From Methylomarinovum tepidoasis (GTDB lineage Bacteria > Pseudomonadota > Gammaproteobacteria > Methylococcales > Methylothermaceae): DNA of 64,000 nt. The stretch is taken from positions 2,357,874-2,421,873 of the forward strand of contig NZ_AP024718.1 in the NCBI RefSeq assembly GCF_030294985.1. The letters are read 5' to 3'. Positions 45,748-55,645 of this stretch are shown here, piece by piece. A program made the translations under genes and the position numbers. Every line of letters starts with the position of its first letter. Within the stretch, counting starts at the first letter, position 1. Under the pieces are notes generated by a model. It saw only the letters and a list, made by a program, of their open reading frames with translations. It was not told where the DNA came from and did not search any database.

Positions 45748-46521
45748 TCAGGGGGACTGTGCCGCCTCCGCGATGGATGCCAGAACCGGAACATCGATCC
45801 CCGCCTGCCGCGCCTCCGCCAGCACCCGCGCCAAGCGCTCCCCGGCCCGACGGCCGCGGGCACGGCGGTCCGGGCAGTCGGCGATGCCTTCGGCCATCGC
45901 TTCGATCAGCGCCTCGCGCGGCAGCGGCCGACCGAAGCGGCGCTCCAGCACCGTCAGCACATCACCCGCCACCCGGCGCACCAGGTCCCGGTGCCGGTGC
46001 CACAATTCCCCGACGGTCGTATCCACGGCCAGGGAGGCGATGTTGAGGGTCAGAATGTACAGGCTCTTGCGCGCCAGCTCGAAGATCAGCTCGTCTTCAC
46101 TTTCAAGCAGGCGGGTCTTGACGCCCAGCCGGCCAAGGGCTCCGATCACTTGATCCGCCTTGGGACCGTACACCGGGGTGAACAGGATGTCGGTCAACGC
46201 CTGCCCCGGCTTCTTCTCGAACCAGACCACCGCCACCGTGACGTTCTCCAGGCCGTGGCGCTGCCAGTCCGCCGGCGTCAGTTCGTTCTGCACCAGGACG
46301 AGGCGGTCACGCCAGCGCAGCGGGATCTGCGCCAGCACCGGGTGCAGGTCGCTTTCCGCCACCGTCACCAACACCAGTTCCGGCTCGGGCACCGACTCGG
46401 CCACCTCTCCGGGATCCATGCCCCGCAGCACCGGCACCACCGGATGCCCCAGACGGAGAAAGCCCTTGGCGAATTCGCCGCCCAGTTCCCCCAGACCGAT
46501 GATGACGACCGCTGTCTTCAT
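45748..46521 (-). CDS. Rossmann-fold protein, ketopantoate reductase-like, unassigned
   Basis: A 257-residue protein beginning AVVIIGLGELGGEFAKGFLRLGHPVVPVLRG, read in parts, a clear NAD(P)-binding fold, followed by a helical C-terminal domain. The layout recalls 6-phosphogluconate dehydrogenase-like or ketopantoate reductase-like enzymes, but the substrate motifs are not convincing, so I do not name an activity. Overlaps the upstream cyclotransferase gene by 4 bases. Confidence 0.65.
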   Translation of the reverse strand: MKTAVVIIGLGELGGEFAKGFLRLGHPVVPVLRGMDPGEVAESVPEPELVLVTVAESDLHPVLAQIPLRWRDRLVLVQNELTPADWQRHGLENVTVAVVWFEKKPGQALTDILFTPVYGPKADQVIGALGRLGVKTRLLESEDELIFELARKSLYILTLNIASLAVDTTVGELWHRHRDLVRRVAGDVLTVLERRFGRPLPREALIEAMAEGIADCPDRRARGRRAGERLARVLAEARQAGIDVPVLASIAEAAQSP

Positions 46522-46865
46522 CCAGCTTTCCCCAGCCGGCTGCGCCGGTCACACCAGAGATAGACCCAGGCTCGCCGCGGCCGCCCCTTCACCCGGACAA
46601 GCGCCAGACGGCGGCGGTATTCCCCACCTTCGTAGCGGTCCAGGCGCTGAAGATCCCGGGGACGCAAGCCGGTCAGCAGCAGGCCGCCGACGATCCTTTT
46701 AGGACAGGGCACCAGGGCGGGATAGTCGGCCCCCTGCACCGGCCGGACCCGGTAACCACACAGCACCGCCGGCCGCTCCCCCATGCGGCGACCCACAAGC
46801 CGGCGGCACAGAGACGCATCGGTCAGGGAACCATAGACGAACAGATCACGACAGGATAAGACCAT
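46518..46865 (-). CDS. Gamma-glutamylcyclotransferase-like (AIG2) protein
   Basis: A 115-residue protein with the fold's signature LFVYGSLTDASLC at the N-terminus, a beta-barrel, and a glutamate in DRYEGGEYRR in the position of the catalytic residue of GGCT-like enzymes. AIG2-like proteins cleave gamma-glutamyl-amine bonds, but many are unassigned. ATG 46865 (MVLSCRDLFVYGS) is chosen; an ATG at 46901 would add a short basic stretch. It is divergent from cas3. Confidence 0.78.
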   Translation of the reverse strand: MVLSCRDLFVYGSLTDASLCRRLVGRRMGERPAVLCGYRVRPVQGADYPALVPCPKRIVGGLLLTGLRPRDLQRLDRYEGGEYRRRLALVRVKGRPRRAWVYLWCDRRSRLGKAG

Positions 46866-46909
46866 CGGAAAGATACTTACCCGGATCGGATTTCGAATCA
46901 TCCGCTGAT

Positions 46910-46915
46910 TATAAT
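46910..46915 (+). promoter_or_regulatory. -10 box of the cas operon
   Basis: TATAAT is embedded in the palindrome GATTATAATC, 34 bases before the cas3 ATG and in the gap between divergent genes. The -35 region (around 46887) is weak, so activation may be required. The symmetric sequence could also be an operator. Confidence 0.45.
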
Positions 46916-46948
46916 CCCATTCAGAGCGACCAATTTCCGGAATTGACC

Positions 46949-49642
46949 ATGAGAGCATCATTCCATGCCTACTGGGGCAAGGCCGGTGAAGGGGAAACCT
47001 GCCACCTGCTGCCCTATCACTGCCTGGACGTGGCCGCCTGCGGGGTAACGCTGCTGAAACGGCTGCCGCGCTGGCGCCGGCGGCTGGTGGGATTGTCGGG
47101 CATGGGTGAAGACACCTTGCTACTCACCCTGCGCGTTTTTCTCCCGCTCCACGACTTGGGCAAGTTCGCCACCGCCTTCCAGAACCTTCGCCCCGACCTG
47201 CTCGAAAGGCTGCGGCACCGCCGCAGCGCCAAGGGCTATCCCACCCGCCACGACACCCTTGGTTACGCCTTGTGGCGTGAGCAACTGCGGTCCCGGTTTG
47301 GAGGCACCGGCCGCCGCCGGCGCACATCGGACAGCCCCGCCGATCCCTGGATGCGGGTGGTCACCGGCCATCACGGCCAGCCGCCCGGCGAAAGCCTCCA
47401 GGGCCTGCTGCGGGATCACTTCGAGGCGGAGGACATCGAAGCCGCCGAAGCTTTCCTCCAGGCAGTACTGGAACTGACAGGCGTCGAATCCCTGCCGAAA
47501 ACGGCGCTTCCACCCGAGGCCACCTGGTGGCTGGCGGGTCTGACCGTGCTCGCCGACTGGCTGGGCTCCAACGCCGGGTTCTTCCCCTACTGCGAGGAAG
47601 CCCTGCCGCTTCACGATTACTGGGACCGCGCCCTGAAACAGGCGGAAAAGGCCGTCGAGGCCGCCGGCCTGAATCCGGACCCTCCCTCGGGGCGTTTCAC
47701 CCTGGGCGACTGTTTCGCCGATCCGCCCGCAAACCTGAAGCCCACCCCGCTGCAGCGGTGGGCGGAAACCGTCGCCCTCGACGCCGGCCCCAGCCTGTTC
47801 ATCCTCGAGGACGTCACCGGCGCCGGCAAGACCGAGGCCGCGCTGCTGCTGGCCCAGCGGCTGCTGCGGGAACAAGGTGGCGGCGGGCTGTATTTCGGCC
47901 TGCCCACCATGGCCACCGCCAACGGCATGTACCAGCGCCTCGGCGGCGGCGAGCCGCCAGTGTACTGCCGTCTGTTCGCCCCCGGCAGCCATCCTTCCCT
48001 AGTGCTGGCCCACAGCCGTGCCGAGCTGGTGCGCGGACACCTGCTGCCCCCGCCCGAGCCGGAGGGCGACTACGGCGACAGTACCGAAGCGGCCGCAAAC
48101 CGCTGCAGCGCCTGGCTGGCCGACAATCGCAAGAAGGCCCTGCTGGCGGAGGTGGGCGTCGGCACCATCGACCAGGCCCTGCTGGCCGTCCTCGCCTCCC
48201 GCCACCAGTCGCTGCGCCTGCTCGGCCTGCTGGACAAGGTGCTGATCGCAGACGAAGTCCACGCCTGCGACGCCTACATGAACCGCCTGCTGGAGCATCT
48301 GCTCCGCGCCCACGCCGGAGCCGGCGGCAGCGCCATCCTGCTGTCGGCCACCCTGCCCCACAGACAGAAAACCGCCCTGATCGAAGCGTTCGCAGCAGGT
48401 CTGGGACGCGAAATCGACCACCTGGAACCCAGCAAAGACTATCCGCTTGCCACCGTCTTCGACCGGAACGGCATCCGCATCCAGCCCCTGGAAACCCGGC
48501 CGGAGGTGGCCCGGCAGGTGGCGGTCGAATTCATCGAGCGTGAGGAGCAGGTCGAAACCGTCCTGGCCGACGCCGTCTCCCGGGGATGCTGCGCCTGCTG
48601 GATCTGCAACACGGTGGACGACGCCCGCCGCCGCTTCGAGCAGCTGGTCCAGACGCATCCGGACTGGAAGCTGGACCTGTTCCACGCCCGTTTCACCCTT
48701 CATGACCGGATGGCCGTCGAGCGGCGGGTTTTACGGAATTTCGGCAAGCGTTCCGGGCCTGCCGAACGCCGCGGCCGGGTCCTCATCGCCACCCAGGTGG
48801 TGGAACAGTCCCTGGACCTGGACTTCGACGTGCTGATCTCGGATCTGGCCCCCATCGACCTGCTGGTCCAGCGCGCCGGCCGCCTCCAGCGCCACCCCCG
48901 CGACAAGGAAGGCCGCTACACCCCCGATGCAACGGACCGGCGCGGCATCCCGAAGCTCATCGTGCTGGCCCCACCCTGGGACGACGACCCGCCCGCCGAC
49001 TGGCTGCGCCAGGCCCTGCCGGGCACGGCGGCGGTGTATGAAGCCGAGGATGCCCACCTGTGGCTGGGGATGAAGCTGTTGCGGGAACGACGGGGTTTTG
49101 GCATGCCCGGTGACGCCCGTTTTCTAATCGAGGGTGTGTATGACACGGACCCGTTCGTGGACTTCCCCGAAGCGCTCCAGGCCAAGGCGTTGGAAGCCGA
49201 AACGACGGACAAGTGCAAGGCCACCATTGGCGAGGACAAAGTGCTGCATTTAGAAAGCGGCTACCGCCTGGAAGGCCCCTGGCTTGACGAGGATATTGCA
49301 CCCACCCGCCTGGGCGAACCCACCACCACCGTCTGGCTGGCGCGGCTGGCCGAAGGCCGCCTGCTGCCGCTGCACAGCGACAGCACCGCCCCGGAAGCCT
49401 GGCTGGAAAGCAGCCTCACCTTGCGCCAGGCCCTGGCCCGTTACGAGGTGATACCCGATGGCGTTTCCCCGGAAGGCTGGCAGAAATCGAAGGAAGATCT
49501 GCCCGGTAGAGGGAAATGGGGTGTCGTGATCGCTCTCAACCCCGTAACGGAAAATTTCTGGGAGGGACAGGTTCAGAGTGAACAACCCCGAATCCGAACA
49601 ATCGTCTATTCTCAGACAACCGGCCTTGCTTTCAAGGAGTAG
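46949..49642 (+). CDS. cas3: CRISPR-associated nuclease/helicase Cas3, type I-E
   Basis: Cas3 nicks and degrades DNA recruited by Cascade. The 897-residue protein has an intact HD nuclease domain (His24, His68-Asp69, His141-His142, Asp203). The superfamily 2 helicase follows: Walker A DVTGAGKTEA (Lys294), IADEVHACD, SATLP, VVEQSLDLDFD and QRAGRLQRH. A C-terminal domain completes it. The ATG at 46949 is preferred over TTG at 46943. cas8e starts 3 bases after the stop. No inactivating change is visible. Confidence 0.96.
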   Translation: MRASFHAYWGKAGEGETCHLLPYHCLDVAACGVTLLKRLPRWRRRLVGLSGMGEDTLLLTLRVFLPLHDLGKFATAFQNLRPDLLERLRHRRSAKGYPTRHDTLGYALWREQLRSRFGGTGRRRRTSDSPADPWMRVVTGHHGQPPGESLQGLLRDHFEAEDIEAAEAFLQAVLELTGVESLPKTALPPEATWWLAGLTVLADWLGSNAGFFPYCEEALPLHDYWDRALKQAEKAVEAAGLNPDPPSGRFTLGDCFADPPANLKPTPLQRWAETVALDAGPSLFILEDVTGAGKTEAALLLAQRLLREQGGGGLYFGLPTMATANGMYQRLGGGEPPVYCRLFAPGSHPSLVLAHSRAELVRGHLLPPPEPEGDYGDSTEAAANRCSAWLADNRKKALLAEVGVGTIDQALLAVLASRHQSLRLLGLLDKVLIADEVHACDAYMNRLLEHLLRAHAGAGGSAILLSATLPHRQKTALIEAFAAGLGREIDHLEPSKDYPLATVFDRNGIRIQPLETRPEVARQVAVEFIEREEQVETVLADAVSRGCCACWICNTVDDARRRFEQLVQTHPDWKLDLFHARFTLHDRMAVERRVLRNFGKRSGPAERRGRVLIATQVVEQSLDLDFDVLISDLAPIDLLVQRAGRLQRHPRDKEGRYTPDATDRRGIPKLIVLAPPWDDDPPADWLRQALPGTAAVYEAEDAHLWLGMKLLRERRGFGMPGDARFLIEGVYDTDPFVDFPEALQAKALEAETTDKCKATIGEDKVLHLESGYRLEGPWLDEDIAPTRLGEPTTTVWLARLAEGRLLPLHSDSTAPEAWLESSLTLRQALARYEVIPDGVSPEGWQKSKEDLPGRGKWGVVIALNPVTENFWEGQVQSEQPRIRTIVYSQTTGLAFKE

Positions 49643-49645
49643 CCC

Positions 49646-51289
49646 ATGAACCTGCTCGACACGCCCTGGATTCCCGTCCGCCGCAGCGACGGCAGCCGCA
49701 CCCTCATCCGCCCGGCCGAGATCACCGACTCCGACAAGCCGGCGGTGGCGCTGGACAGCCCGCGGGCCGACTTCAACGGAGCGCTGGCCCAGTTTCTCAT
49801 CGGCCTGCTGCAGACCTGTTACGCCCCGAAGGACGACGGTGAATGGGAGGATCGGCTGGAACAGCCGCCGCCGGTGGCAGCGCTGGATCAGACGTTCGCC
49901 CGCTATCACACCGCCTTCGAGGCAGACGGCGCCGGTCCGCGCTTCATGCAGGATTTCGAGAAGCTGGAAAGCCTGACCACCGGCAAGCGCAAACCGGCAT
50001 GCAACGACATCGGTAACCTGCTGATCGAAGCTCCCGGCGACAATACCCTGCGTAACAACGCCGACCATTTCATCAAGCGAGGCCATGTGGAGGCCCTGTG
50101 CCCGGCCTGCGCCGTCACCGCCCTGTTCACCCTGCAGCTCAACGCTCCCGGCGGCGGCGCCGGGCATCGCACCTCCCTGCGCGGCGGCGGCCCCCTCACC
50201 ACCCTGGTGGCCCTGGACCCGGAAGGCAGCGGCCTGCCCGACACCCTGTGGCACCATCTCTGGCTCAACGTGCTGCCAGAGCCAAAGACCGTGCGCCTGA
50301 CCGGAAACCTGAAGCTGACTGGCCCAGAGCACATCTTCCCCTGGCTGGCCCCCACTCGCACCAGCGAGAAGGAGCAGGGCGTCACCCCGGAGGACGCCCA
50401 TCCCCTGCAGATGTACTGGGCCATGCCGCGGCGCATCCGCCTCGACTTCGGCCACACCAAGGAAGGCGACTGCGACCTGTGCGGCCGCCAGGACCGGCTG
50501 CTGCTGCGCTACTTCACCCTCAACTACGGCATCAACTACGCCGGCGCCTGGCGCCATCCCCTGACCCCTTACCAGGAACGGGAAAACGCCGAACCGCTTC
50601 CCATGCATCCCCAGCCCGGCGGCATCACCTACCGCCACTGGCTCGGGCTGATCTACGAAGAACCGGAAGGCAAAAAGCGTCTCACCCCGGCCATCGTGGT
50701 GCGCGAATTCCAGCGCAAGAAACTGCCGGAGGAACAGTTTCGCCTCTGGGCCTTCGGCTACGACATGGACAAGATGAAACCGCGCTGCTGGTATGAGGCC
50801 ATCCTGCCGCTGTACCTAATTCCGGAAGAATATCGAAGCGATTTTTCGAAGCGTGTTATTCAAATCATCCAGTCAGCAAAGGAGGTTTCGGGCATGCTTC
50901 AATTGGCAATAAAAAAGGCATCTCTGCCTGATAGCCTTTTGGAACAGGCGAGGAAGAACCGAGCCTTAAGAAAAGCTGTTGAGCATTTTGAAGAATGGGG
51001 CCGGGATTCCTTCTACCAGCACACCGAAGCCGATTTCTATGCCTGCCTGCCCCGGCTGATCGACGGCCTCCTGCAAGGCCGGGATTCCGAGGTGCTGCAA
51101 GACTGGCATGCCACCCTCACGCGCGCGGCTCTGGAACTGTTCGATGAGTGGACCGGCAGCGACGAGATCGCCTTTGCCGATCCGGCCCGCGTGGCCCTGG
51201 CCCGCGACAACCTGTGCAAACAGCTCTACGGCGCCAAACTCGCCAAAATCCTCACCCTGCCCAAAAGACCCAAGGAGAAAGCCGCATGA
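49646..51289 (+). CDS. cas8e: Cascade large subunit Cas8e (CasA/Cse1)
   Basis: CasA recognises the PAM and recruits Cas3. The 547-residue protein starts MNLLDTPWIPVRRSDG, typical for Cse1, and has cysteine pairs CPAC and CDLC that could bind zinc. The C-terminal four-helix bundle follows. It is somewhat longer than the E. coli protein. A stretch at about 50815-51000 is clearly A/T-richer than the rest. The stop overlaps cse2 by 4 bases. Confidence 0.94.
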   Translation: MNLLDTPWIPVRRSDGSRTLIRPAEITDSDKPAVALDSPRADFNGALAQFLIGLLQTCYAPKDDGEWEDRLEQPPPVAALDQTFARYHTAFEADGAGPRFMQDFEKLESLTTGKRKPACNDIGNLLIEAPGDNTLRNNADHFIKRGHVEALCPACAVTALFTLQLNAPGGGAGHRTSLRGGGPLTTLVALDPEGSGLPDTLWHHLWLNVLPEPKTVRLTGNLKLTGPEHIFPWLAPTRTSEKEQGVTPEDAHPLQMYWAMPRRIRLDFGHTKEGDCDLCGRQDRLLLRYFTLNYGINYAGAWRHPLTPYQERENAEPLPMHPQPGGITYRHWLGLIYEEPEGKKRLTPAIVVREFQRKKLPEEQFRLWAFGYDMDKMKPRCWYEAILPLYLIPEEYRSDFSKRVIQIIQSAKEVSGMLQLAIKKASLPDSLLEQARKNRALRKAVEHFEEWGRDSFYQHTEADFYACLPRLIDGLLQGRDSEVLQDWHATLTRAALELFDEWTGSDEIAFADPARVALARDNLCKQLYGAKLAKILTLPKRPKEKAA

Positions 51290-51804
51290 GAGAACGAACC
51301 TTCGCCCCGGACACCCCGGCCGGGAACTGCCTGCGGGAATGGTGGCTGGCACTGGCGGACAACCGCGGCGACCGTGCCGAACTGCGCCGGGCCAAATCGG
51401 CCGATGACGCCGCCCTGATCCCAGCCACCGTCCAGCTGGTGACCCACCTCCAGGGCACCGCTGTCGCACAGCACGGTGGCTGGATCGGGCGCATCCCGGC
51501 CATCGCGGGACTGGCCGCCCACCTAAATCCGGATGCCCGCCACGCCGTTCTCGAGGACGCCACCCCGCTGCCGGAACGCATGGCGCGCCCGAAAGGCGAG
51601 CGGCCTGTTGTGTCCGAGCTGCGCTTCCGCCGCCTGCTGCGCACCCCGCGCCATGAACTCTACCGCCCCATGATCCGCATTCTGGCCCTGCTGGACCATC
51701 AGGCCAACCTCTTCGAACTGGCCGACAGCCTATTCTGGTGGGGGCCGGGCATTCAGAAGCAATGGGCCTTCGCCTATTTCCCCAAACTGCCGAAAACTGC
51801 CTGA
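51286..51804 (+). CDS. cse2: Cascade small subunit Cse2 (CasB)
   Basis: A 172-residue helical protein that forms the Cascade dimer stabilising the R-loop. Expected family segments are REWWLALADNRGDRAELRRA and the C-terminal FELADSLFWWGPGIQKQWAFAYF, read in parts. The start overlaps the cas8e stop. It precedes cas7 by 18 bases with an AAGGAG ribosome site. Confidence 0.93.
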   Translation: MRERTFAPDTPAGNCLREWWLALADNRGDRAELRRAKSADDAALIPATVQLVTHLQGTAVAQHGGWIGRIPAIAGLAAHLNPDARHAVLEDATPLPERMARPKGERPVVSELRFRRLLRTPRHELYRPMIRILALLDHQANLFELADSLFWWGPGIQKQWAFAYFPKLPKTA

Positions 51805-51822
51805 TCCACAAGGAGCACAACG

Positions 51823-52926
51823 ATGGAAAGATTCGTCCAACTGCATCTTTTGACCGCCTACCCCCCCGCCAACCTCAACCGCGACGACCTCGGCCGCCCC
51901 AAGACCGCCCTGGTGGGCGGGGCCGAACGACTGCGTATTTCCTCCCAGAGTCTCAAGCGCGCCTGGCGCAACTCTGATCTATTCCAGGAAAGCCTAGCAG
52001 GCCACCTTGGCACCCGCACCAAGCGCATGGGGGAAGAGGTTTTCAATCGGCTGGTCACTAGCGGCGTGCCGAAGCAAAAAGCCCATGAGTGGGCCAGGAA
52101 AATCGCCGGAGTTTTTGGAAAACTCAACTCACCCAGCAAGGAAGAGCAAAAAAAGAGTGACTACGATCCCTATGATCCGAAATGGACGCACATTGGACAA
52201 CTGGCCCATTTCAGCCCTGAGGAACTGGCCGCCATCGACGCCCTGGTGCAGAAGCTCATCGAAACCAAACAAGGACCGAGCGGGGAAGATCTGAATCTGC
52301 TCCGCGAGCGCCACAGCGCCGCCGACATCGCCCTGTTCGGGCGGATGCTCGCCGACGTCCCCAGTTTCAACACCGAAGCCGCCTGCCAGGTAGCCCACGC
52401 CATCACCGTCCACAAGGTGGCAGTGGAGGACGACTTCTACACTGCCGTGGATGACCTCAACAAGGGCGAGGAGGATGTGGGCGCCGGCCACATGGGGGAA
52501 ACCGAATTCGGCGCCGGGCTGTTCTATCTCTACCTGTGCCTCGACCGTGAATTGCTGCTCAAAAACCTCGGCGGCGACGCACAGCTGGCCGAACGCACCG
52601 TCGAGGCGCTGGTGGCAAGCACCGCCACCGTCGCCCCCACCGGCAAGCAGAACAGTTTCGCCTCCCGCGCCCGGGCCAGCTACGTCCTGTGTGAAAAGGG
52701 GGACGCCCAGCCGAGAAGCCTCGCCGTCGCCTTCCTCAAGCCGGTGGAGGCCGGCAGGGAGGGACTACTGGCCAACGCCATCAAGGCCTTGGAAGATGAA
52801 CGAGAAAGGCTCGACCGCGCCTACGGAGACGGCGATCCCAACGCCGTCGCCATGAATACCCTGACCGGCCGGGGCAGCCTTGCCGACATCCTCGCCTACG
52901 CCAAAGGGGGGCTTGCCGATGGCTGA
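51823..52926 (+). CDS. cas7e: Cascade backbone Cas7e (CasC/Cse4)
   Basis: A 367-residue protein whose six copies wrap the crRNA. The start FVQLHLLTAYPPANLNRDDLGRPKTA, read in parts, and RISSQSLKRAWRNS are hallmark Cse4 sequences. A locally A/T-rich stretch lies at about 52020-52200, in the variable helical insertion. Overlaps cas5 by 8 bases. Confidence 0.95.
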   Translation: MERFVQLHLLTAYPPANLNRDDLGRPKTALVGGAERLRISSQSLKRAWRNSDLFQESLAGHLGTRTKRMGEEVFNRLVTSGVPKQKAHEWARKIAGVFGKLNSPSKEEQKKSDYDPYDPKWTHIGQLAHFSPEELAAIDALVQKLIETKQGPSGEDLNLLRERHSAADIALFGRMLADVPSFNTEAACQVAHAITVHKVAVEDDFYTAVDDLNKGEEDVGAGHMGETEFGAGLFYLYLCLDRELLLKNLGGDAQLAERTVEALVASTATVAPTGKQNSFASRARASYVLCEKGDAQPRSLAVAFLKPVEAGREGLLANAIKALEDERERLDRAYGDGDPNAVAMNTLTGRGSLADILAYAKGGLADG

Positions 52927-53641
52927 GCTGCTGCTGTTTCAGCTCTACGGCCCGCTGGCGAGCTGGGGGGAACCGGCGGTGGGAGAACACCGCCCCTCCG
53001 CCACCCATCCGGGCAAATCCCAGGTCACCGGGCTCCTGGGCGCCGCCCTGGGACTGAGCCGCGACCAGGAGGAGAAACTGGCCGCCCTGGCTGGCGGCTA
53101 CGGCCTGGCGGTGCGAGTCGATGCCGAGGGGGAGCTGTTGCGCGATTATCACACCACCCAGGTGCCCCCCGCCCGGCGCGGGAGGACTTTCACCACCCGC
53201 GCCGAGGAACTGGCGGTGGACGACCTCTACACCATTCTGTCCCAGCGCGACTACCGGGTCGAGGCCGCCTGGACCTGCGCCCTGTGGGCCACCGCCTCGG
53301 CCCCGTATCCGTTGCCGGACCTGGCTGAAGCGTTGCGCCGCCCGCGCTTTACCCTCTATCTCGGCCGCAAGTCCTGCCCGCCGGCGCTGCCCCTCAGGCC
53401 GGAACTCATCGAAAGCAACACACTCAAGGACGCCTTCGCCGGCTATGCCCTGGATGACCGGCTTGGCCGGCTGAAGCGGCCTGAAAGACACCGCTATTTC
53501 TGGGAGGAACCCCTGCCCGATGGACTGGCAAGCGGGTTTTCCCCTCAGGAAAAGCTCTGGGTGGTCCCCCGCCGCGACCGGCCCGGCAGCCGCCGCCGCT
53601 GGCAGTTCGCCACCCGCGACGAGCACCACGCCATGGCCTGA
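52919..53641 (+). CDS. cas5e: Cascade subunit Cas5e (CasD)
   Basis: A 240-residue RAMP protein that caps the 5' handle of crRNA. The start LLLFQLYGPLASWGEPAVGEHRPS, read in parts, and HPGKSQVTGLLGAALG are typical, and the later RDYHTTQVPP is shared by CasD proteins. ATG 52919 lies inside the cas7 3' end; a longer upstream frame would be in cas7. Confidence 0.95.
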   Translation: MAELLLFQLYGPLASWGEPAVGEHRPSATHPGKSQVTGLLGAALGLSRDQEEKLAALAGGYGLAVRVDAEGELLRDYHTTQVPPARRGRTFTTRAEELAVDDLYTILSQRDYRVEAAWTCALWATASAPYPLPDLAEALRRPRFTLYLGRKSCPPALPLRPELIESNTLKDAFAGYALDDRLGRLKRPERHRYFWEEPLPDGLASGFSPQEKLWVVPRRDRPGSRRRWQFATRDEHHAMA

Positions 53642-53653
53642 CAGGAGACGATC

Positions 53654-54312
53654 ATGTACCTGACCCGGCTCACCCTCCTCGACCATCCCGACCTCAGGGC
53701 CATCGTCCAGCAACTGGGCGACGCCTACCGAGAACACCAGATGCTCTGGCGCCTGTTCGATCCTGCCCCTGACGCCAGGCGCGATTTCCTCTACCGCCGC
53801 GACGTCCACCTGGGCCGTCCCCGCTATTTCATCCTTTCCAGGCGGCCGCCGGTCAACCCCTTAGGGCTGTGGCGCATCGACCCGCCCAAACCCTTCGCAC
53901 CGACACTGCAGGCCGGGCAGAAGCTGGCCTTCCTGCTGCGGGCCAATCCGGTGGTGCGCCGGGGCCGCGAACGCCACGACATCGTCATGGACCAAAAGAA
54001 ACGAACCGGCTGGAAGACCCTGCCGCCTGACGAACGCCCCCCATTGCCGGAGCTGATCCAACAGGCCGGCCTGGAATGGCTAAGCGGCCAGGGGGAACGC
54101 CACGGCTTCCACACCGACTCCAGGACCGTCCGGATGGACGGCTATCGCCAGCATCGCACCCGCCGGGCCGGCCGTGCCATCCACTTCAGCACCCTGGATT
54201 TTACCGGCCTTATGACCGTCACCGATCCGGAACTTTTTCGCAAGGCGTTGTTTCAGGGCATCGGCCCGGCCAAGGCCTTCGGCTGCGGGCTGCTGCTGGT
54301 CAGGAGGGTGTG

Positions 54313-54313
<1 letters not shown>
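53654..54313 (+). CDS. cas6e: CRISPR RNA endoribonuclease Cas6e (CasE)
   Basis: Cas6e cuts the repeat hairpin to make crRNAs and stays in Cascade. The 219-residue protein has a histidine (His28, in YREHQMLW) at the position of the catalytic one in E. coli Cas6e, and the C-terminal glycine-rich loop GIGPAKAFGCGLLLV. Its target here is the strong CCCCGCGCATGCGGGG stem of the repeats. The stop shares one base with cas1. Confidence 0.95.
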
Positions 54314-55510
<1,197 letters not shown>

Positions 55511-55645
55511 ACGTGCTCTTTGACAATTCGGAACAAATAGCTTTTCATAAAAATCAAATGGTTACAGAAATGTTCTTTGTCCCATTGTGCCGGTACGATT
55601 TCCAAGCTGCCAAAATCTGTTGCAATTCAGAAGGTTGATGGAAGT
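55511..55645 (+). promoter_or_regulatory. CRISPR leader with IHF-like sites
   Basis: An A/T-rich 135-base stretch between cas2e and the first repeat. A TTGACA (55520-55525) may be the -35 of the array promoter; the -10 is unclear (TTCATA or TCATAA, 18-19 bases on). An exact match to the IHF consensus WATCAANNNNTTR lies at 55552-55564. A weaker reverse-oriented copy is at 55628-55640, five bases before the first repeat. IHF is known to bend type I-E leaders for spacer insertion. Confidence 0.7.
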
